Position numbers and translations under genes: made by a program
The notes under the pieces: generated by a model
Told to the model about the DNA's origin: nothing
What the model saw: only the letters and a program-made list of their open reading frames with translations
Database searches by the model: none
Assembly: GCA_036524675.1 (NCBI GenBank)
Contig: DATDBU010000098.1
Span: 1-6,652 of the forward strand
Length of the DNA: 6,652 nucleotides
Origin: DATDAW01 sp036524675
GTDB lineage: Bacteria > Verrucomicrobiota > Verrucomicrobiia > Chthoniobacterales > DASVRZ01
Direction of reading: 5' to 3'
Shown here: piece after piece, positions 1-5,376 of the stretch
Numbering within the stretch: position 1 is the first letter of the stretch
Layout: each line of letters starts with the position of its first letter

Positions 1-15
1 AGCGAACATTTATAA

Positions 16-1230
16 ATGTCACAGAAGCTGTTTATTGACGTTCTAGAGCTTATGCGGAGTCGCCACGCACGCGCGAATGATATCGCGACGGCTAGCGCCG
101 GAAAATTGCGCCAGCCATCCGAAGCGCTAATTGTTTTGCAGAATCTCCTGGCCTCGGCGGATATTCTCACGAACGGTCGGCGTCCCTGGGATATCCAGGT
201 TCACGACGATCGGTTTTATCGCCGCGTGCTCTCGGGCGGCTCGCTCGGGCTGGGAGAATCCTATATGGACGGTTGGTGGGATTGCGCGGCGCTGGATGAA
301 ATGTGCTTTCGTGCCGTCCGGGCGAGGCTCGAGGAAAAGATTCCGCTCAATTTCCAGGCAATGATTTCGATCGCCACACCGGTCATTTTCAATCTCCAGA
401 CCAAACGCCGGGCCCGACGCGTCGCCCGGCGGCACTACGATTTGGGGAACGATTTTTTTGAGGCGATGCTTGATCCTGCGATGCAATATTCCTGCGCGTG
501 GTTTCAAGGCGTCACCCGCCTCGCGGATGCTCAAAGGCTGAAGATGGACTTGATCTGCCGCAAGCTACGCTTGAAGCCTGGAATGCGGCTGCTCGATATT
601 GGGTGTGGCTGGGGTGGCCTTGCCAGATACGCGGCGCGGCACTATGGCTGCCATACGGTGGGCATCACACTCTCCAAAGAGCAACAGGCCTATGGGGACG
701 CCGCATGCCGTGGGTTGCCGGTCGAAATCCGCCTTCAGGATTACCGTGACATGAGGGAATCATTCGATCGCATTGTGAGCGTGGGGATGATGGAACATGT
801 GGGTCCCAAAAATTACCGTGACTATATGGAAACGGCCTGCCGATGCCTGAAAGAGGACGGGGTTTTTCTTTGTCAGACTATTGGCGGTGTGCGATCCAGT
901 GCCCGCACCGATCCGTGGATCGCGCGCTATATTTTCCCAAATTCCATCCTGCCATCCGCGTCGCAGGTGACACACGCGGCTGAAGGATTGTTCGTTTTGG
1001 AGGATGTGCACAATTTTGGCGTGCACTACGATCGGACGCTTCTCGCTTGGGAGGAAAATTTCCGCGTTTCCTGGCACCGGTTTCGGAATCGGTTCGGAGA
1101 CCGTTTCGAGCGGATGTGGCGTTTTTATTTGCTGAGTTGCGCCGGAGCTTTTCGCGCCCGGAGCATTCAGCTTTATCAATTCCTTTTCTCCAAAGGCGGG
1201 ATTCTTGGCGGATACGTTCGGCCGCAATGA
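16..1230 (+). CDS. cfa: Cyclopropane-fatty-acyl-phospholipid synthase
   Basis: This enzyme methylenates the cis double bond of unsaturated acyl chains in membrane phospholipids, using S-adenosylmethionine. The 404-residue protein aligns from end to end with my memory of E. coli Cfa (382 aa). Visible blocks are SLGLGESYMDGWW (about 76-88), HYDLGNDFF (140-148), QYSCAWF with the active-site Cys (C160), the SAM-binding loop LDIGCGWGG (193-201), LQDYRD (240-245), SVGMMEHVG with the catalytic Glu (E260), YIFPN (305-309), the bicarbonate-site Tyr (Y338) and CAGAFRAR near the end. One expected bicarbonate ligand, the His of E. coli HTIG, is Gln here (Q287). The ATG at 16 directly follows an in-frame TAA (13-15), so it is the most upstream start possible. 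The N-terminus is about 20 residues longer than E. coli Cfa, so the ATG at 52 is an alternative. No Shine-Dalgarno is visible. The gene converges on the ars operon and seems functionally unrelated to it. Confidence 0.95.
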   Translation: MSQKLFIDVLELMRSRHARANDIATASAGKLRQPSEALIVLQNLLASADILTNGRRPWDIQVHDDRFYRRVLSGGSLGLGESYMDGWWDCAALDEMCFRAVRARLEEKIPLNFQAMISIATPVIFNLQTKRRARRVARRHYDLGNDFFEAMLDPAMQYSCAWFQGVTRLADAQRLKMDLICRKLRLKPGMRLLDIGCGWGGLARYAARHYGCHTVGITLSKEQQAYGDAACRGLPVEIRLQDYRDMRESFDRIVSVGMMEHVGPKNYRDYMETACRCLKEDGVFLCQTIGGVRSSARTDPWIARYIFPNSILPSASQVTHAAEGLFVLEDVHNFGVHYDRTLLAWEENFRVSWHRFRNRFGDRFERMWRFYLLSCAGAFRARSIQLYQFLFSKGGILGGYVRPQ

Positions 1231-1256
1231 AACGTTTTCGTTGTCTTCCCCAATGG

Positions 1257-1694
1257 CTATGAGCTCTTGTCTGTGAGTCCCGCGGCGTAAGCTCCGAAAA
1301 CGAGCCGTATTTCATCTCGCACGCGGCGGAATTCGGCGAGGATTTCTTCCTCTGAACCCGTGGCATGCGCCGGATCGTCAAAACCCCAGTGGTGGCGGTT
1401 AAGCTGACCGGGGAACGTGGGACACACCTGATCGGCGTTGCCGCAAACGGTGATGACGGTATCGATTTTCCGATTCAGAAACTCGATTAAATGCTTCGAT
1501 GTGTGTCCGGAAATATCGATGCCGATTTCTTTCATGGCCGCGATAGCTTTTGGGTGAACATAGCCGGCGGGTTTCGATCCGGCGCTGACAACTTCCACCA
1601 CATCGCCGGCGGCTTCGCGCAGAGCGCCTTCAGCCATGTGGCTGCGGCAGGAATTGCCGGTGCAAAGGATGAGAACAGTGGGCTTGGTTTTCAT
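1257..1694 (-). CDS. arsC: Arsenate reductase, thioredoxin-coupled (LMW-PTP fold), last gene of ars operon
   Basis: Reduces arsenate to arsenite in the cytoplasm. Numbered from the ATG at 1694, the protein has 145 residues. The P-loop CTGNSCRS starts at C11, which attacks arsenate. C84 and C91, in VCGNADQVCP, form the redox relay that ends in a disulfide reduced by thioredoxin. HHWGFDDPA follows, as in S. aureus ArsC, whose cysteines are 10, 82 and 89. The frame also opens at a TTG (1709), which would add five residues. I prefer the ATG because it puts the catalytic Cys close to the family position; neither start has a good Shine-Dalgarno. From the ATG, the gap to the upstream trxB stop is 18 bp, so the two are very likely cotranscribed. 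The gene is one of two arsC copies in the operon and differs clearly from the other. It ends 26 bp from the convergent cfa stop, with no strong terminator in between. Confidence 0.94.
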   Translation of the reverse strand: MKTKPTVLILCTGNSCRSHMAEGALREAAGDVVEVVSAGSKPAGYVHPKAIAAMKEIGIDISGHTSKHLIEFLNRKIDTVITVCGNADQVCPTFPGQLNRHHWGFDDPAHATGSEEEILAEFRRVRDEIRLVFGAYAAGLTDKSS

Positions 1695-1712
1695 AGAGTT
1701 CGGGTTCAAAGA

Positions 1713-2639
1713 TCAAAGCGCGGACAAATAGCGTTCGGCGTCCATGGCAGCCATACAGCCCATGCCGGCGGCAGTGATGGCTTGCCGGTAAACGGAGTCC
1801 GCGCAATCGCCGGCCCCAAACACGCCGGGAATATTCGTGCGGCTGCCATCGCGGAGTTTCAAATAACCCGCGTCATTCATATCCAGCTGACCGCGAAAGA
1901 TTTGCGTATTTGGCACGTGCCCGATGGCAACGAAGACGCCGGCGCATTCCAGGGTGCGTGTTTCGCCGGTGATCGTATTCTTCAGCCTAACCCCCGTTAC
2001 CTGATCCGTGGAAACGTTGTGTATTTCCTCGACCACGGAATTCCATATGGGCTGGATTTTAGGATTCGAGAGGGCGCGTTCCGCCATGATCTTCGAGGCC
2101 CGCAGCGTGTCTCGGCGATGCACGAGGTGCACGACGGAGCCAAAGTGCGTGAGATATAGCGCCTCTTCGCACGCTGAATCGCCGCCGCCGACGACCACGA
2201 GCGGTTTGTTGCGAAAAATCGGCAGTGCCCCGTCGCACGTGGCGCAGTAGGTGACGCCTTTGTTTTCCAATGCGCGTTCGCCGGGAACTCCCAAGTGCCG
2301 GTGTGAAGCGCCGACAGAGACGATGACGGATTTCGCTTCGACCCGTTCGCCTTCGACGGTGATCTTGAATGGGTTCACTGAGAAATCGACTGCTTCCACG
2401 TGAGTCAAAAATTTGACCCGGGTTCCGAAACGCGCGGCTTGTTCCTGCATTTCGACCATGAGTTGGTTGCCATCGATGCCTTTGCTGAAGCCCGGGTAAT
2501 TTTCCACGACTGTCGTGGTGGTGAGCAAGCCGCCCGGCTGGATGCCGGTGATGAGGAGTGGATTCAGGTTGGCGCGCGCGGTGTAAATGGCGGCTGTCCA
2601 TCCCGCGCATCCGGATCCGATGATGACGACGTTTTCCAT
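1713..2639 (-). CDS. trxB: Thioredoxin reductase (NADPH), ars-operon copy (arsT-like)
   Basis: FAD enzyme that passes electrons from NADPH to thioredoxin. The 308-residue length is typical of low-molecular-weight bacterial TrxB. In order: the FAD-binding loop GSGCAG (8-13, with Cys where Pro is usual), GGLLTTTTVVENYPGF (36-51), the redox-active CATC (132-135), the NADPH loop GGGDSA (151-156), the 2'-phosphate-binding HRRDTLR (174-180), and the second FAD motif GAGDC (275-279). Start is ATG at 2639, 12 bp after the acr3 stop and without an evident Shine-Dalgarno. Its place between acr3 and arsC matters: both ArsC proteins here are of the thioredoxin-dependent class, so the operon carries its own electron source. 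Such ars-linked reductases have been named arsT (for example arsTX in Microbacterium). I cannot tell whether this is the cell's only TrxB or an extra copy. No trxA lies in the window. Confidence 0.95.
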   Translation of the reverse strand: MENVVIIGSGCAGWTAAIYTARANLNPLLITGIQPGGLLTTTTVVENYPGFSKGIDGNQLMVEMQEQAARFGTRVKFLTHVEAVDFSVNPFKITVEGERVEAKSVIVSVGASHRHLGVPGERALENKGVTYCATCDGALPIFRNKPLVVVGGGDSACEEALYLTHFGSVVHLVHRRDTLRASKIMAERALSNPKIQPIWNSVVEEIHNVSTDQVTGVRLKNTITGETRTLECAGVFVAIGHVPNTQIFRGQLDMNDAGYLKLRDGSRTNIPGVFGAGDCADSVYRQAITAAGMGCMAAMDAERYLSAL

Positions 2640-2651
2640 TTGTAAGAAATT

Positions 2652-3725
2652 TCAGGCCGTCAAACGACCTTCATACCACGGTTTCGACGAAATGCAGAAG
2701 CTGCAAACGGAAAGCATCACGGGAACTTCGATCAGCACGCCGACAACGGTGGAAAGGGCTGCGGGACTGGTCGGCCCGAAGAGGGTAATGGCCACGGCGA
2801 CAGCGAGTTCGAAGAAATTGCTGGCACCGATGAGCGCGCCGGGACTGGCAACATTGTGTTTCACTTTGAAAAGCCGCATCAGACCGTATGCGAGTCCGGA
2901 GTTGAAATAGACCTGGATCAAAATTGGCACCGCAATTAGCAGGACGGCTGTCCAGTTGGTGAGGAGGTTCTCAGCCTGGAACGCAAAGATGAGCACCAGG
3001 GTCGCTAGCAGAGCAAGGATCGTTACGGGGCGAAATTTTGGCAGGAAACTGGTGTTAAACCATTCCTCGCCACGCCATCGGATAACTGCCGCACGGCTGA
3101 TCCAGCCGGCTACCAGCGGGATGACGATAAACACAACGACGGACGTCAACAGCACTGCAGCAGGTATTTGCACGCCGCTGATTCCCACTAGAAACATCAC
3201 GATCGGCGCAAACGCGAAGATCATGATGAGGTCGTTGATGGCGACCTGCGCGAGGGTATAAGGTCCGTCGCCGTCGGTGAGATAACTCCACACAAACACC
3301 ATTGCCGTGCAGGGCGCGGCGGCCAGGATGATGAGTCCGGCGACGTAGTTTTTCGCCGTTTCCGAGTCGATCCAGCCGAGGCGTGTTCCAAATAGCCATT
3401 GAATGAAGAACCAGCCGAGAAGCGCCATGCTGAAAGGTTTGATGAGCCAGTTCACGAACAGTGTGACAAGCAGTCCTTTCGGCTTCGCGGCCACGCCTTT
3501 GAGTCCGCCGAAGTCGATCTTCAGCATCATCGGGTAAATCATCAGCCAGATGAGGACGGCAATGGCGATGTTGACGTGGGAGTTTTTCCCAAACTCCAAT
3601 GCGCTCACGGCTTGGGTGGCTTGCGGAAAAAATTTGCCGATGCCGATGCCGATGACCATGCAGATCAGCACCCACAGGGAGAGATAACGCTCAAAAAAAT
3701 CGAGACGCTTCGAGGAATTGCCCAT
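2652..3725 (-). CDS. acr3: Arsenite efflux permease, ACR3 family
   Basis: Inner-membrane carrier that exports arsenite, driven by the proton motive force. The 357-residue protein is strongly hydrophobic with about ten predicted transmembrane segments, as in ACR3 proteins, and is not ArsB-like. Recognisable family blocks are a short charged N-terminus then LSLWVLICMVIGIGIG (15-30), IWLMIYPMMLKIDF (59-72), NWLIKPFSMA (92-101), AAAPCTAMVFVWSYL (135-149) with the conserved transport Cys (C139), and GALIGASNFFELAVAVAI (296-313) with the conserved membrane Glu (E306). Start is ATG at 3725, 13 bp after the stop of the DUF6428-like gene, with a weak GAGCAG upstream as possible ribosome binding site. 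Some annotations would call it arsB; the sequence supports the ACR3 family instead. It exports the product of both ArsC enzymes. Confidence 0.96.
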   Translation of the reverse strand: MGNSSKRLDFFERYLSLWVLICMVIGIGIGKFFPQATQAVSALEFGKNSHVNIAIAVLIWLMIYPMMLKIDFGGLKGVAAKPKGLLVTLFVNWLIKPFSMALLGWFFIQWLFGTRLGWIDSETAKNYVAGLIILAAAPCTAMVFVWSYLTDGDGPYTLAQVAINDLIMIFAFAPIVMFLVGISGVQIPAAVLLTSVVVFIVIPLVAGWISRAAVIRWRGEEWFNTSFLPKFRPVTILALLATLVLIFAFQAENLLTNWTAVLLIAVPILIQVYFNSGLAYGLMRLFKVKHNVASPGALIGASNFFELAVAVAITLFGPTSPAALSTVVGVLIEVPVMLSVCSFCISSKPWYEGRLTA

Positions 3726-3738
3726 GTTGAAAAGCTGC

Positions 3739-4206
3739 TCAGCAGCAACCGGTTGTGCCGCAGCAGGCGGACTCGGATTCGACTTCGGCGCCCTCGGGTA
3801 AGCAGACGTCCCTGGCGAGGCAGACGGTGTGTTTGGATTCGAGTTGGAATGTTACCGCGCTGGCGTTCGCAGAGGCTTCGGCGACTGGAAACTGGGAGAT
3901 CCAGCCGTCCTCGAACTCGATTTCGACGGGAGGATCGTCGTGACCGATGATTGCAGAGGCGTCGTCCATGATCGCGGCGAGCTTTCCCGCGGAAAGCCGG
4001 TGATCAAGGTCCTCTGCAACCCACGATTGGAGGTTGCACGCAGCGACCCTGCGGAATTTTCCACCGCAATCCACGAAGGTTTTCTCCACGCGACCGACTT
4101 CGGTGATATGCGCATGGACGGGAATCCGCGTGCCATTGGGAAGGACGAAGGCGAGCTCGGCTTCCGGGTGTTGTTTGAGGATTTGTTTGAATGCGGATGT
4201 TTTCAT
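3739..4206 (-). CDS. DUF6428-like ars-operon protein with cysteine-rich C-terminus
   Basis: I recognise this as resembling the DUF6428 family, small soluble proteins often found in ars operons; no reaction is established. From the ATG at 4206 it has 155 residues. An upstream in-frame TTG (4221) would add five. No signal peptide or membrane segment is visible. Family-like blocks are FVLPNGTRIPVHAHITEVGR (20-39), FVDCGG (44-49), LQSWVAEDLDHRLSAGKL (59-76), EFEDGWISQFP (97-107) and FQLESKHTVCLARDVC (120-135). Cysteines lie at 47, 57, 129, 135, 148, 149, 154 and 155, and the last eight residues are CCGTTGCC. Paired cysteines plus His-X-His (31-33) suggest As(III) or metal binding, perhaps as a chaperone handing arsenite to Acr3; this is inference. 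It is translated just before acr3 (13-bp gap) and follows the REP-like spacer after the first arsC. It is not ArsD: no ArsD sequence features are seen and there is no arsA. Confidence 0.85.
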   Translation of the reverse strand: MKTSAFKQILKQHPEAELAFVLPNGTRIPVHAHITEVGRVEKTFVDCGGKFRRVAACNLQSWVAEDLDHRLSAGKLAAIMDDASAIIGHDDPPVEIEFEDGWISQFPVAEASANASAVTFQLESKHTVCLARDVCLPEGAEVESESACCGTTGCC

Positions 4207-4226
4207 AATCTTGAGGCGCAAAAGCG

Positions 4227-4307
4227 CTGTAGCGGCGGTCGGTGACCGTCGTTGTGCCCTTGAATCGACGACAGCGCGGAATCGGCCGTCATAGACCGCC
4301 GCTACAG
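4227..4307. repeat. REP-like paired hairpin element inside the ars operon
   Basis: An 81-bp palindromic element fills most of the 109-bp gap between arsC and the DUF6428-like gene. Its outer arms are a perfect 14-bp inverted repeat, CTGTAGCGGCGGTC (4227-4240) and GACCGCCGCTACAG (4294-4307). Each half also folds on itself: CGGCGGTC-GGT-GACCGTCG (4233-4251) and CGGCCGTC-ATA-GACCGCCG (4283-4301). Each has 7 of 8 Watson-Crick pairs and a 3-nt loop; the imperfect pair is G-T in the first and C-C in the second. The two hairpins therefore share a consensus CGGCGGTC-NNN-GACCGCCG and face each other like a BIME of REP sequences. There is no T tract, so it is not a standard intrinsic terminator. Similar GTAGCGGCGGTC strings are, from memory, common intergenic repeats in Verrucomicrobiota genomes. 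In the mRNA it could stabilise ends or cut downstream expression. Confidence 0.75.
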
Positions 4308-4315
4308 TCGGGGAG

Positions 4316-4813
4316 TTATGGGTGCATGCCGATTTCCTTCGTGGCGGCTTCCAGACGGAGGGCGTCGAGTTTTTCGAAATTCAAGGAAGCGAGCAGTTCG
4401 AGACGGCGCTGGATGAACTGGCCGGCGATAAAGAAGGCGCGCAGTTTTTCAGCCTCAGTGCCTTCGATATCCGACGGGTCTTCCATGCCCCAGTGGGCGA
4501 TGATAGGTTGCCCGGGCCACGTTGGGCAGGTTTCCCTGGCATCGTCGCAGAGTGTGATCACGAAATCGAAATGGACATCCTTGAACTCTTCCCATGATTT
4601 GCTGCGGGCAGCAGAGGCGTCGATTTTGAAGTTGTCGCGCAGTGTCTGGATTGCCAGCGGGTTGGGCGCGAGTTTAGGATTTGAGCCGGCGCTATAAACG
4701 TCGAAACGGGCAGGGGCGATCTTTTTGAGGAGGTATTCGGCGAGGATGCTGCGCGCGGAGTTGCCGGTGCACAGGAACAGGAGTTTGAAACGGCGGGGGA
4801 CGTTAGTGCTCAT
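4316..4813 (-). CDS. arsC: Arsenate reductase, thioredoxin-coupled (LMW-PTP fold), promoter-proximal copy
   Basis: Second arsenate reductase of the operon, directly after arsR. From ATG 4813 it has 165 residues. The catalytic loop is CTGNSARS (C15 to S22), and the relay cysteines are C89 and C96 in LCDDARETCP, followed by IAHWGMEDP. The spacing of the three cysteines matches the thioredoxin-dependent class. It is longer than the other copy (145 aa), has Ala instead of Cys at the fifth X of the CX5R loop, and has a C-terminal helix-rich extension (about 125-165: ERRLELLASLNFEKL-type, Leu/Ala/Glu rich). The two are therefore diverged paralogues, not a recent duplication. The frame also opens at a TTG (4843), which would overlap the arsR stop by 7 bp. 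The ATG, 23 bp after the arsR stop, gives a normal N-terminus. This family branch could also be annotated as a low-molecular-weight phosphatase, but the relay cysteines and operon support ArsC. Confidence 0.93.
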   Translation of the reverse strand: MSTNVPRRFKLLFLCTGNSARSILAEYLLKKIAPARFDVYSAGSNPKLAPNPLAIQTLRDNFKIDASAARSKSWEEFKDVHFDFVITLCDDARETCPTWPGQPIIAHWGMEDPSDIEGTEAEKLRAFFIAGQFIQRRLELLASLNFEKLDALRLEAATKEIGMHP

Positions 4814-4836
4814 AGGGTTAGAGTCGAGATTGGCCG

Positions 4837-5208
4837 TTAACAATTGCAGGAACTCTTGTTTTCGAGAAGCGGTTCCATCCAGCCGCAGTCAGTTGTTACC
4901 TGATTGTGACGTTCGAGATCTTTGCGGAACTGCGGATCTGTTTGCACGCAGTCCTGGAGGCATTTGAGATTCGCCTCGAGCTCGGCGGATGGCTTTGCAG
5001 GCAGGCTGTAAATGATCCAGGTGCCGCGCCGCGTCGTTTCGACGAGAGCGCGTTTGCGGAGATAGGCAAGGTGCTGGGAGACTTTGGTCTGGGGAATTTG
5101 GAGGATGTCCTGAAAATGGCAGACGCAAAGCGGCCCGTGTGTCAGCAGATGGATCATCCGCAGCCGGGTGGCATCACAAAAGCATTGGTAAATCTGGATC
5201 AAATCCAC
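4837..5208 (-). CDS. arsR: ArsR-family As(III)-responsive repressor
   Basis: Winged helix-turn-helix repressor expected to bind the dyads in front of its own gene and release them on binding As(III). The 123-residue protein starts at GTG 5208; the frame is open further upstream but has no ATG there. Family features are CFCDATRLRMIHLL (9-22), the metal-site helix with C28-V-C30, the recognition helix QTKVSQHLAYLRKRALV (40-56), and the wing RRGTWIIYSL (60-69). E. coli ArsR uses Cys 32, 34 and 37 in ELCVCDLC. Here the first two are kept and the third position is Gln (Q33). Further cysteines are at 9, 11, 83, 87, 108, 121 and 123, the last two in a C-terminal SSCNC tail. It is the first gene of the operon, so the repressor is autoregulated if the upstream dyads are its operator. 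Confidence 0.94.
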   Translation of the reverse strand: MDLIQIYQCFCDATRLRMIHLLTHGPLCVCHFQDILQIPQTKVSQHLAYLRKRALVETTRRGTWIIYSLPAKPSAELEANLKCLQDCVQTDPQFRKDLERHNQVTTDCGWMEPLLENKSSCNC

Positions 5209-5215
5209 GGACTCA

Positions 5216-5243
5216 AGTATGCGGCATCCAATATATGCGTCAA
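5216..5243 (-). promoter_or_regulatory. Candidate arsR-operon promoter, overlapping the dyads
   Basis: Read on the minus strand, a TTGACG box (5243-5238; five of six to the sigma-70 -35) is followed after 16 bp by CATACT (5221-5216; four of six to the -10). This would start transcription within a base or two of the GTG at 5208, giving a leaderless mRNA. A better-matching -10, TATATT (5235-5230), lies closer in but lacks a good -35 at normal spacing. The -35 box lies inside the dyad region, so a bound ArsR would block polymerase. No transcript data; sigma-70 consensus may fit this phylum only loosely. Confidence 0.35.
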
Positions 5244-5270
5244 TGTAAATATTCGCGTTGGCGCATATTT
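5230..5270. promoter_or_regulatory. Candidate ArsR operator: overlapping AT-rich dyads
   Basis: Three AATATNNGCG-like half-sites lie in 41 bp between the divergent genes: AATATATGCGT (5230-5240) and AATATTCGCGT (5248-5258) on the plus strand, and AAATATGCGCC on the minus strand (5270-5260). They build two dyads. One is 24 bp (5247-5270), in which 9 of 12 base pairs are symmetric, the size typical of ArsR/SmtB operators. The wider one (5233-5268) has arms ATATGCGTCAA and TTGGCGCATAT matching at 10 of 11 positions around a central AATATT. This region lies 22-62 bp upstream of the arsR start codon and 107-147 bp upstream of the DUF899 gene, so it could control both directions. Confidence 0.6.
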
Positions 5271-5376
5271 CCTCGAGACGAAGAGAATGAGAGCCGTCGA
5301 AAAAACTGCGGTGTGCCGTGTGCCGTGTCCCGAATGTGCCGGCCCGTTCGTCACATCACTGAGAAGACCAACACCT

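Noticed and set aside
1231..1242. AACG-TTTT-CGTT hairpin between the convergent cfa and arsC stops as a bidirectional terminator
   Set aside because: A 4-bp stem with no T tract is too weak to call an intrinsic terminator.
878..1381. Minus-strand open frame across the cfa end and arsC end
   Set aside because: It lies antisense to cfa and out of frame with arsC; no domain-like sequence.
1491..2159. 222-codon plus-strand open frame
   Set aside because: It is antisense to arsC and trxB, both confirmed by catalytic motifs; the translation looks like a composition-driven shadow.
3399..3950. 183-codon plus-strand open frame
   Set aside because: It is antisense to acr3 and the DUF6428-like gene; its Arg- and His-rich translation has no recognisable domain.
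3739..4206. DUF6428-like gene as ArsD because of paired cysteines
   Set aside because: The rest of the protein is unlike ArsD, no arsA ATPase is present, and the FVLPNGTRIPVHAHITEVGR block fits DUF6428-type proteins.
4227..4307. Palindromic element as an intrinsic terminator for arsR-arsC
   Set aside because: Neither hairpin is followed by a T tract in either direction; the paired repeated structure fits a REP-like element better.
1257..4813. Two arsC genes as an assembly duplication
   Set aside because: They differ in length, P-loop residue and most of the sequence outside the catalytic motifs.
4906..5376. Plus-strand frame continuous with the DUF899 gene, extending it upstream by 157 codons
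   Set aside because: Most of it is antisense to arsR, its translation resembles no DUF899 N-terminus, and ATG 5377 matches the family start with GAGAAG upstream.
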